Shown: positions 39,485 to 49,131 of the stretch, in pieces
Position numbering within the stretch: the stretch's first letter is position 1
How the letters are laid out: every line of letters begins with the position of its first letter
DNA from: Phytomonas francai
Lineage: Eukaryota > Euglenozoa > Kinetoplastea > Trypanosomatida > Trypanosomatidae
DNA: 64,000 nucleotides
Assembly: GCA_001766655.1 (NCBI GenBank)
Contig: MJCC01000004.1
Location: 331,377 to 395,376 of the forward strand
Reading direction: 5' to 3'
The notes under the pieces: model-generated
Seen by the model: only the letters and a program-made list of their open reading frames with translations
Databases searched by the model: none
What the model was told of the DNA's origin: nothing
Translations under genes and position numbers: made by a program

Positions 39485-42400
39485 ATGCGCACTCTAAACA
39501 ACAGCGTATCTACAATGAGCCCCAAGCTAAATTGCAGGAGTAATAATACACCCCAACCATCGCGACACCATTCTCAGAGCAAAACTACAAACCCCCCTTC
39601 ACTCTCTCGGACGCCGTCATCGGTGCATTTTTCGAGATCTACCTCTTCGAACAGCTTGCCCGCAGAAATGCCGTCTTCTAACCCTGTTTCTGAGCCACCG
39701 GTTGCACACACGGGGCCGGAGAAAGCCTTCGAGGAAATAAAGGTGCCCCAAATGGTGCCATCTTTTTCAGTTTCAACCTATGCAGCAAATGTAAATAACA
39801 TCAACAAGCCTCCAGGGCGTGCTCTAAACCCTGCCGCCAAGGAGTTCGAGCTCCCTAAGAACGGCACTATCTTAGCATTCGGCGGATTATTTCGAGACCC
39901 GAGCACGGACGCTCTTTTTGCCATGCCATCGCAGCGCAGGATTCCGAACATGTCGCCCCAAGCCCCCATCATTGCGAGCAATTACACGACTTCATGGAAT
40001 GTGATGGGCACAGAGCCACAGCCAAGACTGCAGATGCCATCCGCTTCAGCTGAACACTCGATAAATTACGCATTGAACGTGGATGGTACGATTGTGGAGA
40101 AGCTTGTTGCTTACATCCGCACGACGTATATACTCAAGTGCAAAGAGAAAAAACTCCATATGGTGGCCGTACTGAACTTGGAGCCTCACACAATCGGTAA
40201 AGATCTATTGGATATATTTACAGCGATGAACGCCACCGAGGCGATTACCCTGAATGTGAACGACTTACCCTATGGGATTGTCAGTACTAACAGTTGCATT
40301 ATTCGCCGTGGGATTGGTGTTGTTTTCTTTTCAGCAAAGAGTTTTGCAATCCTCGGGGTCGATAAAATGAACAACTTCGTTCCTAGTGGTCAGCATCAGC
40401 AGCTCATAGTGCGGTACTGCGGCCCGGATGGGGAAACGCTCGCCCCTTCTGGCGACATCACGGCTCGTCCAGGGAACACTAATACGAACACAAACTCAAG
40501 CCCGGTCTTACAAAACCAACTCCCGTGGATTTTGCCTCCCTCGGATTTGGAAAAAGTTCACGAGGAGATGCGGTTGGTTTATGAACACTTGGGTGAATCC
40601 TCTCAGTTCATGGTCGCCATCCACGGCCTTTGCACTAGCGCCGATGTCCGGGTGCTCAAGAAGAACGTTATGAATGGGGATGTCCACCGCAATATGCGGT
40701 GGCCTCCGACGAACCTGAAGCTGGCTCCCCAAATAAGGTCCTCCATCCCCTGGCGCTGTCGGAGCGTCAGTGCGGTGGTGTGGTACTCGTCGGAAAACGC
40801 GGCGAAGGCTGCGGTGCGGGACCTTAACAACCGCATCCCCGAGGGACAGCAACGGAAGGTGTCTCTTTTCCTGCTCGGACCGCCAAAACCACAACCCTTT
40901 CCCTCATCCAACCACGACGCCCTCTTCGGTGTTGGCGCGCCAGACCAGAAGAACTCGGTCCAGATATTACCCACACCACCCAGTTTCGCTACCGCCATTA
41001 CCATAGGAACCCAAGCAAAGAAGGTTTTGAAAGCTGCAGATGGGACTTCGTCTTCGCAACCGTGCACGGGCGCACCTGGAAACGACAACGCCGCCATTTT
41101 CGCCCACATTGATGCGTATTTTTTGGATAAATTCGCTAATCCCAATTATTATATTGTTGCGGTTCATAAACTAGATATCAAAACCGTTAAAAAGAATTTG
41201 CACGAAATTTTTTACCCCCATGGTGCAGTGGATACGGAGTTGTATCCGGATGTTGTCATTGTCGAAGGCAAGCCCCGCCTCAGCGGTCTGGCACTTTTTT
41301 CATCTGAGGAAATGGCAAAGGATGCGGCCAGTCGTTTTAATGAATTCGTTCCAAACGGCCAGACCCGACCACTCTTGACACGGTACCTTGAACGTCCCAA
41401 GACTAATTACCCACACATTGCGAGTAAAGGTGGCTTGAATGTGCCCTGTCCTGGCAGGGGAGAGCCTGCTTCTGGAGCATCTACCATCACCTCGGGAACA
41501 GGAAGCGTTGAGCAGAGCATGGCTGCCTTGCGATCTGCAGGGTTAGGAAATGGATGTCGGGGCATAGCTGATTTCTCTTCTCAGCAGGCACAAAATAGAT
41601 CTGCGCCCTTTTCAACCCCGCGTGTTTCGTTAAACAGCGTTGAGGACCTTCTGTGCAGCATTGAAAATCAACTCTCTTCCCATAATATTGATGCCAAACG
41701 CCTGGAGGAGGACATGGTGAGTCTCGCAAATCACAGTGACAGTGCCCAGGAAACGGGCACCAAGCTCGCGAAGCTGCTCGTCAAGATCCTTATGGAGGCG
41801 AAGCACCAGTCCATGATGCTGTCGACACCGCTCACCAACGCTCTCTCTGGCCTTCACGACCGCCTCGGCATTCCAAAGCGCGACACTGCGACGTCGAACG
41901 GTGCCTGTAATAACAGTCTGAACGAGGACTCTCAGGGCGATATGAGCAAAGGGATTACCTTTGTCTTGCAGATCGCGACCGAGCTGTTGGTGCTGGTGAT
42001 AGAAAAGGCGATCTCGCCGCAGACACGGCGTGTGGTGGGCACCCTGTGTGCCTATAGTTTTCAATATTCCTATTTACATAGCAGCCCTTGTAAATTTGCC
42101 GTGAAATTTCTCTCCAAGCACCGAGACAAGTGGAAGCGCGCAAAGGTGTCCGCATCAAACGACTCCACTGCTATAGGAGGCACGGATAAAGATGATCAGC
42201 AGCTGCCATGGGTTTCCTTTATTGAATCCTTCGACGATATGACACGGTTTTGGCTGAAATGTGAATCTTGCATAAAATCGGACGAGTACGCGAGGCAATA
42301 TCTCATCTTAAGGCACGAGATATTGGCAGAATGTGAGTCCCTATCATCGGGTGCAATGGCCAACTCAGCACTCGTGAACCCCGAAAAGGGTGCTAAGGCG

Positions 42401-44152
42401 GATCCGTCTACCCTCTCTCCATGTGGCAACACCGATTACTTCAATGGCAAAAAGACAGCATCGGGTGTCGTGTTTAACCGTGATAGCATGGGAGGTCCCA
42501 CCACCGCTAATACGACTGCAGCCCAAGGCATCGGCTCTACGAATCTTTCCTCTGCGTTGCAAACGCCAAGTGCGCGTCCGACCCCTCTTCGCGTCACCAA
42601 AGGCTCCATGACGAGCGGGAGCGGCAATCGATACAAGCAGCCCCCCCCCGAAGGCGCGAGCAGCTCTGCCCAGGTGCCTCCCCCACGCGTGATGCTAACC
42701 CCTGGCAGCAATCAAACCCAGGGTGTTACCGCGAATACTTCGCTCGAGAGCGCCGCTGATCAGAGTACGGCGCGTGGCCACGCCTTTATACCCGATCTGA
42801 ATACAAGGAGCCCCTCCGCGGCGCATTACTCTCAGACATTTGCTAATGTGATAGGCCGGCGCAATACCTCACCGTCCTCACGTGGGACGACGGCAGCCGG
42901 GGGGGTGGGTAATCAAGTTTTCCCAAGCAATCACGCTCATCCTGCGGCGCCCTTTCTGGAAAGCAAACCCGCAGCGCCCTCTAACATGGATATCAAGATG
43001 GAGACTTTCCAGCGCTCTCCCCAGATTGTGATTAAACACCGCCCCGATGTCAGTGAGTGCACAGTCTATATTACAAAGCTGCCCTCTTCGTTCACCGCTT
43101 CTCAGGTGCGTCGGCTGTTTTTGAAATTCGGCTCCATCACAAAGGTTCGTCTTTGCCATGACGACAAGGAAGATGCCACACCTGCTGGGGCTTCTTCAAA
43201 TAACCACGGAAGGCTGTGTTTTGTATTTGTTGAATTTGCCGAGACTGTTGGCGCGAAAGCCATCGTGGAGCACTTCCGGAACGCCTCTCACATACCAAAT
43301 GCCTTTGATTTTATGCGCCAACCATACAAATCGAATGCTGCTGGCACGGCTTCTTCTCCCACAGGCGTGGCTACTTTAACCTCGGAGCAAAAGATGCTCT
43401 TGGAAAGGGATATTAAGCTCTTAGCGGGAACTCGAGCGAGCCCTGCCCGTAAGCCTATCCATGATCAACAATACCTAGATGCTGTATTGCGTCCCCCCAC
43501 CCCTTTGGAAAGGGAGCGCCTTGATATCTTGCCGAATGCTTCCATTCTTGAGCGAGAATGCCTCTTTGGGGTTTTGATGCCCGATTTGGCTATTGAAAAC
43601 TACAACAGCAACACCTGTGCCGAACTTCGTCTTCCTCTGCCATCGGCTCTTACCGGCAACACCAGCAGCAATCTCACGACGCATACGCCACTCCAAACCC
43701 CAGTGGTGGAAGGAAAAGTGCAGACATTGGAGGTAAACGCATCTTCTCAGCCGGCGTTTTGCTCGCACACTCCCACGGTGAACTCTGCCGACCCTATAGT
43801 GCTGCCTTCTGACGCACAGTCCACGGCGGATGTGACGAACCTCACCCATTTTGACTTTCTTCATGGGGAAAGGGATGATGTCGACAAGGAAGAGATGCAT
43901 TGGAATTTTCATCCGTCGGCGAACCTTTACTCGGAGAATATGTTCATTCCCATTCATGAGCTCAGGCGCCAGGAAACTAAAAAACCTCCAGAAGGCGTGA
44001 TTGGCGATAACGCTGATCGGTTTGAAAGCAAAGCGAAGCTTACTCATTCCAGGGAGTCTTCCCTGACAAGGTATAATGATACTAGGAGTGAGAATACTGA
44101 TATAAACGGTTCGCCAAATCCAAGTAATATTTGGGTAAACCTTGATATGTAA
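39485..44152 (+). CDS. Large RNA-binding protein with three internal RRM-like repeats and a C-terminal RRM
   Basis: The product has 1555 residues. After a disordered Ser/Pro/Asn-rich start (1-200), three related modules occur at about 206-316, 364-470 and 540-645. Each has a hydrophobic strand ('LHMVAVLNLE', 'FMVAIHGLC', 'YYIVAVHKLD'), a helix, a strand with 'VVFFSA', 'VVWYSS' or 'LALFSS', then an ending with a PxGQ motif ('FVPSGQ', 'RIPEGQ', 'FVPNGQ'). This is RRM-like topology. A helical region follows at about 720-980, possibly HEAT/MIF4G-like. A canonical RRM lies at about 1190-1285 with RNP2 'VYITKL' and RNP1-like 'LCFVFVEF'. The tail is disordered. It is likely a post-transcriptional regulator, the main control layer in kinetoplastids. 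No named orthologue is assigned. Confidence 0.8.
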   Translation: MRTLNNSVSTMSPKLNCRSNNTPQPSRHHSQSKTTNPPSLSRTPSSVHFSRSTSSNSLPAEMPSSNPVSEPPVAHTGPEKAFEEIKVPQMVPSFSVSTYAANVNNINKPPGRALNPAAKEFELPKNGTILAFGGLFRDPSTDALFAMPSQRRIPNMSPQAPIIASNYTTSWNVMGTEPQPRLQMPSASAEHSINYALNVDGTIVEKLVAYIRTTYILKCKEKKLHMVAVLNLEPHTIGKDLLDIFTAMNATEAITLNVNDLPYGIVSTNSCIIRRGIGVVFFSAKSFAILGVDKMNNFVPSGQHQQLIVRYCGPDGETLAPSGDITARPGNTNTNTNSSPVLQNQLPWILPPSDLEKVHEEMRLVYEHLGESSQFMVAIHGLCTSADVRVLKKNVMNGDVHRNMRWPPTNLKLAPQIRSSIPWRCRSVSAVVWYSSENAAKAAVRDLNNRIPEGQQRKVSLFLLGPPKPQPFPSSNHDALFGVGAPDQKNSVQILPTPPSFATAITIGTQAKKVLKAADGTSSSQPCTGAPGNDNAAIFAHIDAYFLDKFANPNYYIVAVHKLDIKTVKKNLHEIFYPHGAVDTELYPDVVIVEGKPRLSGLALFSSEEMAKDAASRFNEFVPNGQTRPLLTRYLERPKTNYPHIASKGGLNVPCPGRGEPASGASTITSGTGSVEQSMAALRSAGLGNGCRGIADFSSQQAQNRSAPFSTPRVSLNSVEDLLCSIENQLSSHNIDAKRLEEDMVSLANHSDSAQETGTKLAKLLVKILMEAKHQSMMLSTPLTNALSGLHDRLGIPKRDTATSNGACNNSLNEDSQGDMSKGITFVLQIATELLVLVIEKAISPQTRRVVGTLCAYSFQYSYLHSSPCKFAVKFLSKHRDKWKRAKVSASNDSTAIGGTDKDDQQLPWVSFIESFDDMTRFWLKCESCIKSDEYARQYLILRHEILAECESLSSGAMANSALVNPEKGAKADPSTLSPCGNTDYFNGKKTASGVVFNRDSMGGPTTANTTAAQGIGSTNLSSALQTPSARPTPLRVTKGSMTSGSGNRYKQPPPEGASSSAQVPPPRVMLTPGSNQTQGVTANTSLESAADQSTARGHAFIPDLNTRSPSAAHYSQTFANVIGRRNTSPSSRGTTAAGGVGNQVFPSNHAHPAAPFLESKPAAPSNMDIKMETFQRSPQIVIKHRPDVSECTVYITKLPSSFTASQVRRLFLKFGSITKVRLCHDDKEDATPAGASSNNHGRLCFVFVEFAETVGAKAIVEHFRNASHIPNAFDFMRQPYKSNAAGTASSPTGVATLTSEQKMLLERDIKLLAGTRASPARKPIHDQQYLDAVLRPPTPLERERLDILPNASILERECLFGVLMPDLAIENYNSNTCAELRLPLPSALTGNTSSNLTTHTPLQTPVVEGKVQTLEVNASSQPAFCSHTPTVNSADPIVLPSDAQSTADVTNLTHFDFLHGERDDVDKEEMHWNFHPSANLYSENMFIPIHELRRQETKKPPEGVIGDNADRFESKAKLTHSRESSLTRYNDTRSENTDINGSPNPSNIWVNLDM

Positions 44153-45170
44153 AGCATGCTTAAAAGAGAGGAAAAGAAGAGGTAATGCTCATTACTAGTG
44201 AAGAAGTAGAACCTTGATGAGGGCATTTAGGGGATTAAATAGCAATAATAATACTATAATTAATAAATAATGTGAACAAAATAGCCAATCTATATTACAC
44301 TTAAATGACTGCCGTGAAACCGTATAGGCTTTCTGGGTTAGTGGAATAAGGATCGTATTTATATTTACATAGAGATATTTTATTTCTTTAATGTACGAAG
44401 TTGATATCATGAATCTGGTGCACCAAGGGGAGCTATTTTCATTATTGGTTTTACTGATTTTGTTTGTATTTTATTTCGCACCAGTACGTATTCCTATGCA
44501 CCTAGACCTTTTTTGTTTAAAATTTGATCTATTTAATATACATTTTTCCAACCACTTTCATAAAGTATAATGTATTTTCATCTCCCCTTCTGGGGGGATT
44601 GTTTGTATTTTTGGATGTATTGAGTCAGTTAATCGATAAAAAAGCACGGATAGTGATAATAAGATAGCTTCAAAGCTGTCATTTTTTTCTAGAAAATCTT
44701 TTCGACCACAATTCATTTTTGTTCGTTTCCTTATTCAAGAAAGACTGTACATAAAACTGCAAATCAAATAATAAGGATATAAAAGTATTGTGTATAATTT
44801 TTTTTTCTCTGTATCTTTCTCCCTTCACTGAGTGCTTGAACCACATAGATAATGTGCCTTGATTGAATATGTCCACCCGTAATTTGTGTATACGCACACA
44901 TGTTAGATGGAGTTTATTACTGTTTGATTTCTTTCCCTAATTTCCCATTAGGAACATAAAAGGTCTACACACACACACACAAAATTTTCGTTGTCATGGT
45001 TCCGTGCAGATAACTACTTTTCTTCTGTGTGACTTCAACCCTTGTAGTCTTTTCGTTTATCACATAAACGATTGTCTTAGGTGCGAAAAGTAAGCCCCCA
45101 GGAGAAAAAAACACAATGCCGTGGAACGTTCTTTCAGTTGGTTGGTTTTAGCTCCATTTATTTTACCGTA

Positions 45171-45218
45171 CCCCCCCCCCCCCCCCCCCCCCCCCCCCCN
45201 NNNNCCCCCTCCCCCCCC
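45171..45218. repeat. Very long poly-C tract containing 5-N gap
   Basis: C29, then 5 N (45200-45204), C5, T, C8. The N run shows that the assembly could not resolve the homopolymer, so its real length is unknown. Confidence 0.95.
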
Positions 45219-45817
45219 ACTATTGCTTTTCCCTTTATTCACCTCTCCAGGACTTGATTCATTTGCTTAACCGGCATCATGAGCGAAAGAGCGTTTGGTA
45301 AACGGTTATGTTCAATAAATTATGCAGTAGTGTTCCTGTAAGACGCTCATAGGCATCTTGGGTCTTGTGATGATCATGGCGTCGTAGCTGAGCCCATAAG
45401 CTTTTGCGGAACCTCATGCAAGTGAAAAGCAGATGCAATCGCTTAGCAATACAATACGTTTTAGACATTACATTCAAAGAGTAGAGAAGCTTCCACGCAA
45501 TGTTTCCTCTCCAAAAATTCTTTTTATTTGTCTGCTTCTTTTTCAGTATGAAGTTATTCTAATACCGTGAACATAAAATTAAAAATTGCAAGGCGAGCCT
45601 TGAAACAGGAAACCAGTTTATCTCTTCAGAACAGGACAGCCTTTCTGGTATTCTATCTCGTCATCCCGTTCTAGTTCTCTGAGCATACACTTATATGAAA
45701 AGAGGTTTGCCTGCTTTCCTTTCTATTCCTGTTCTTTAACGTTGGTTATTCCCCCACCGACCCCCCTTCCCTATTACAGTAGAATCAAAGCTTGCGACAA
45801 GCGCCCAGTTAATTCAT

Positions 45818-45848
45818 CCCCCCCCCCCCCCCCCCATTTTTTTTTTAG
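45818..45848 (+). promoter_or_regulatory. Spliced-leader acceptor of V-ATPase subunit d
   Basis: C18 (45818-45835), A, then T10 (45837-45846) is followed by AG (45847-45848), 62 nt before the ATG. The composition and first-AG rule make this a clear trans-splice site. Confidence 0.7.
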
Positions 45849-45910
45849 GAGGAAGGAAAAAAGTCCGTTGGCCTGTCACAGTTCCCGCCCTCACCCCTAC
45901 TCTCAGGTAA

Positions 45911-46975
45911 ATGGCTCGCAACATGCTCACCTACAACCTCCACGAGGGCCACCTCGAGGCCATGGTGCACGGCTACCGTGACGGCCTTCTCCGCATGGAG
46001 GAGTACAACAGCCTGTGCCAGTGCGACACCCTGCAGGACCTCAAGAGCCAGCTCCAGGTCAGCGACTACGGCGACTTTTTGCAGCAGGAGGGGCTCCTGA
46101 CGGCCCGCGGGCTGGTCGACCGTGCCCAAGGGGTGCTGCTGCGTCAGTTTCGCGAGCTCCAGGCCTGGTCCGAGCCCCCGCTCTCCGAGTTCCTCGACTT
46201 TGTCACTTACGAGTACAAAATTTTGAACATCCTGAAGCTGGTCACCGCGAAACGGAGCGGGCGGGCGAGTTTGGAGTTTCTCACGAAGTGCCATCCCCTC
46301 GGGACGTTCCCGGAGATGCCTACCCTCGTCGCGGCGACCGATGTGCGGGAGATGTTTGAGGCCGTGCTCGTGGATAGCCCGGTAAGCCGTTTTTTCAGTT
46401 CCGAGGGGAGCTTTGAGCGTGATCTGGATGAGCTCCCTGTGGAGTTTATCCAGGGGACATTGCTAAAAAATTATTATGACCAATTTTACGACCTGTGCGA
46501 TCGCCTGGGGGGGACCACAAGGGAGGTGATGTGCCCGCTATTAGATTTTGAGGCCGACCGGATGGTTTTAACATTTATTATTAATACCTTGGGAATGCGG
46601 GAAATCACCCCGTCGGATCGGCGGAAAGTCTTTCCGAATCTCGGAACGTTGGTGGATATTCACTACGATCTTGCTGAGTGTGAGAATGTAGAGCAGCTGC
46701 GTGAGAGGTTACGGCGTTTCCCGGATTATTATCAGCTTCTAGATGATAATCGATCAATCGATTCGACTAGCAAGAAGTCGTTAGAGCGTAGTTTTGTGGA
46801 GTATTCGGTTTCCTTGTATAACGATGCGATGACGAGGCAATTCCAGTATGGAGTTTTCTACGCCTATGTCAAACTAAAGGAGCTGGAGATTAATAACCTG
46901 AGGTGGATTTCCGATTGTGTTGTGCAGCAGATGCGGAATCGTTTGCATGAGTACGTCGTTATTACCCCTCAATAG
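45911..46975 (+). CDS. V-type H+-ATPase subunit d (AC39/Vma6)
   Basis: Subunit d caps the membrane rotor ring and connects it to the central stalk of the vacuolar proton pump, which acidifies acidocalcisomes, lysosomes and similar organelles. The 354 residues match the family length of about 350. The N-terminus 'LTYNLHEGHLEAMVHGYRDG' and 'YNSLCQCDTLQDLKSQLQ' match the conserved start. 'EFLDFVTYEYKILNI' and 'MVLTFIINTLG' lie in the helical repeats, and the C-terminus has 'FYAYVKLKELEINNLRWISD', a diagnostic V-ATPase d/C stretch. It has no signal or TM, as expected for a peripheral subunit. Confidence 0.95.
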   Translation: MARNMLTYNLHEGHLEAMVHGYRDGLLRMEEYNSLCQCDTLQDLKSQLQVSDYGDFLQQEGLLTARGLVDRAQGVLLRQFRELQAWSEPPLSEFLDFVTYEYKILNILKLVTAKRSGRASLEFLTKCHPLGTFPEMPTLVAATDVREMFEAVLVDSPVSRFFSSEGSFERDLDELPVEFIQGTLLKNYYDQFYDLCDRLGGTTREVMCPLLDFEADRMVLTFIINTLGMREITPSDRRKVFPNLGTLVDIHYDLAECENVEQLRERLRRFPDYYQLLDDNRSIDSTSKKSLERSFVEYSVSLYNDAMTRQFQYGVFYAYVKLKELEINNLRWISDCVVQQMRNRLHEYVVITPQ

Positions 46976-47354
46976 CTATTGCGAAAAAGAAAACTGCCGA
47001 GGTACCGGCAAGACTTCTGAGGGGAAAAAGGGGAATGAAGGCGATGGGGATGTTTTTTCGGAGAATATAGCACTATTCTCAACATGCTCTCATTGTTAGT
47101 GATATTTCGTCAAGGGAATAAGGAATTCATCAAAATGAGTCGGGTTGGATTAGGTTTCTAAACCCAGAATTTATCTATATATATCTTTACCTGATTTTTT
47201 TTAGCGCACTACCTAGAAAAGCTATAATTGTGTTTGGATAAAGTTTTGCTGTTAAAAAGGTTTCTTCTTTTAGTATTTTCTCTTCCTTTTCTCACCTTTC
47301 CCTAGGTATGCACTGAAGAAAAGGCTTTTGGGGCATACTCACTTTCTTAAAACT
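46976..47354. other. Intergenic region, no gene seen
   Basis: 3' UTR followed by a T/C-rich tract (about 47265-47303) and AG at 47304-47305. An ATG at 47308 opens only two codons and could act as a tiny uORF before the next gene's ATG at 47355. Confidence 0.45.
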
Positions 47355-48926
47355 ATGAAATCGATCTTGTCGAAACTGTCCGGTCGTCTAAAAACAAAGA
47401 AAAAGCGCGCTATTGCTCCATGCGATTGCACAGATTTCCTTGAAGCGGTTGAATTCCCTCCGAGTGTAAAGGATTTGAGAGATTTTGTTCGATCCTCTCG
47501 GTTTACGAACGGCATCGGTGAAAACGCGATAATTGACATAAGACGTGAGCATGGCGTTCATAGCATAGCGTTTGATCTTCGTTATCGTTGCGGGGGAGAA
47601 GGACGGTGTATCTGTGCAGGGACACCGTCTTGCCGATTTCCTACCTGTTTTACTATGCGCCCATTTACAAAAGGTGCCGAAGTTCAATCGGAAAGATACT
47701 CTTTTGAATCGAAGGATTCGACAAACCAGGCGATTCACGCTTTGATCGAGCTAGCACGTCAGGATCAGCTGGAAAAAGCAGTGGAAGGGATAAAGAAGCT
47801 GGTCGATCTAAATCTAAAGAAAGCCGCAGGAGGGAGGAGGATGAGCGCCGCCTTGGAGATGGAAAGTGATACCTTGGAAGGTTTTATCCCCGGTGCTTCG
47901 AAAACAGGATCGATGAGTTCGCATTCGGGTGTGAATCCCCTTTCCGAAACTGAAGAGCTTCAAGAGGAAGTGATTTCTTTGTATTTGTGGAGGGCAGCCC
48001 TCCTCGTTAACCTGCGTTGCGATGATGCCGCCGTGAATTCACTGCTCAATCTGGCGAACGCATTACCTCCAACGCAGCGGACACGTTTGTACGAAGCAGC
48101 GGGAAAATGGGCGGTGCTGAACGATATGGAGATTATTTATTATCGCGCGCTTCTAGGGCAATATCGATCCTTTCCGCAAGCGGAATTTTTTGCACGTGAG
48201 CGCCCTCTTTTACTACAGAAGGTATTTGAGTGTGTTAAGCACGATGATTTTCATACGCGGCATTGTGCAAGCGTGGTGCTTTCGAAGGAAGTGATGTCTG
48301 CGGTTTCCCGTATGCAGGCTGCGCAAACGTACGGCGATCTGACGGAGGATCCCATGAAAAGCCTATGTTTCCCACTTACGATTCCCTATTACCGTTTTCG
48401 AGTTGGCGATGCGTTTTGGAAACATTTTTTGAATTTACTCTGTATGCCTCCCCTTCCCGCGCCGGATCTAGAAGCACCAAACGAAGGAAACGAATTCGAG
48501 AAGCCATCATCGACGAATCTAATGATGGGGCCCGGACTGATGCCGCATTACATTTTCGATGCGGTTGGGCGGGGGATGCTTCTGCATCATTTAATCGTCT
48601 TCGCGGATACGCGGGAGCGCGAGATCGACTCGGGCGCCGTCGTTGATTGCGTAAACCGTCTGAAAGCGCGCGGCGAGGAGGTGCACCCCTCGACCTACGA
48701 TCACGTTTTGAGCGCGAAAGATATGAAGGTGGCCGTCGGGCGCTTGCGGGAGTTCCTTGTCGTGTCGAATCGGCTGCGCGGAAGGCCCCAGGAGGAAATT
48801 GGCGAGGGCCGCGGCGGGGAAAAGCCCGAGTCGCTGGATCCAAACAAAGACGAGGAAAGAACGCAGCTGGCGTCATCCGCTGTCGAGGTGGACGCCTCGA
48901 GGGCTTCAATCCCCTCGCGGAAGTAG
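47355..48926 (+). CDS. Unknown protein with Cys-rich N-terminal region
   Basis: About 523 residues from the ATG at 47355; the frame nine codons longer starts with TTG. The N-terminus is very basic ('SKLSGRLKTKKKRAI'). Residues about 75-105 are Cys-rich ('RYRCGGEGRCICAGTPSC'), possibly metal-binding. The rest is mostly helical, with pairs such as 'NQAIHALIELARQDQLEKAV' and 'SLYLWRAALLVNLRCDDAAV' that recall TPR-like repeats. The C-terminus is polar and disordered. I do not recognise the family. A gene is certain from length, composition and position between conserved genes. Confidence 0.75.
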   Translation: MKSILSKLSGRLKTKKKRAIAPCDCTDFLEAVEFPPSVKDLRDFVRSSRFTNGIGENAIIDIRREHGVHSIAFDLRYRCGGEGRCICAGTPSCRFPTCFTMRPFTKGAEVQSERYSFESKDSTNQAIHALIELARQDQLEKAVEGIKKLVDLNLKKAAGGRRMSAALEMESDTLEGFIPGASKTGSMSSHSGVNPLSETEELQEEVISLYLWRAALLVNLRCDDAAVNSLLNLANALPPTQRTRLYEAAGKWAVLNDMEIIYYRALLGQYRSFPQAEFFARERPLLLQKVFECVKHDDFHTRHCASVVLSKEVMSAVSRMQAAQTYGDLTEDPMKSLCFPLTIPYYRFRVGDAFWKHFLNLLCMPPLPAPDLEAPNEGNEFEKPSSTNLMMGPGLMPHYIFDAVGRGMLLHHLIVFADTREREIDSGAVVDCVNRLKARGEEVHPSTYDHVLSAKDMKVAVGRLREFLVVSNRLRGRPQEEIGEGRGGEKPESLDPNKDEERTQLASSAVEVDASRASIPSRK

Positions 48927-49131
48927 GAGGGCGAACAATGCACTTTAATTTCTTCTACACCATTTTTTTTTTTTGGGGGGGGGGGTGAGAAGGGAGTTGC
49001 TGCTACTATTATTATTGATTTCCCATTAAACGACTCATGATCGAATTAATTTGTTTTCAGATCATTGCTCTCTTTCATTCACGCTTTCTCCCTTTTTTTC
49101 CTTGAATACCATGTAGTTATTTTATAATACC

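Larger units (their letters stand above)
44153..45910. other. Longest intergenic region of the + array, poly-C rich
   Basis: This 1.76 kb holds AT-rich 3' flank (44153-45170), a very long C run broken by 5 N (45171-45218), a GC-neutral segment at 45245-45480 and a C18-T tract just before the V-ATPase gene. After the first C run, an AG at about 45249-45250 and an ATG at 45279 open only 20 codons. On the - strand an ATG frame of 63 codons (45277-45468) looks protein-like but is antisense. A small or decayed gene here is possible and cannot be settled by eye. Confidence 0.5.
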
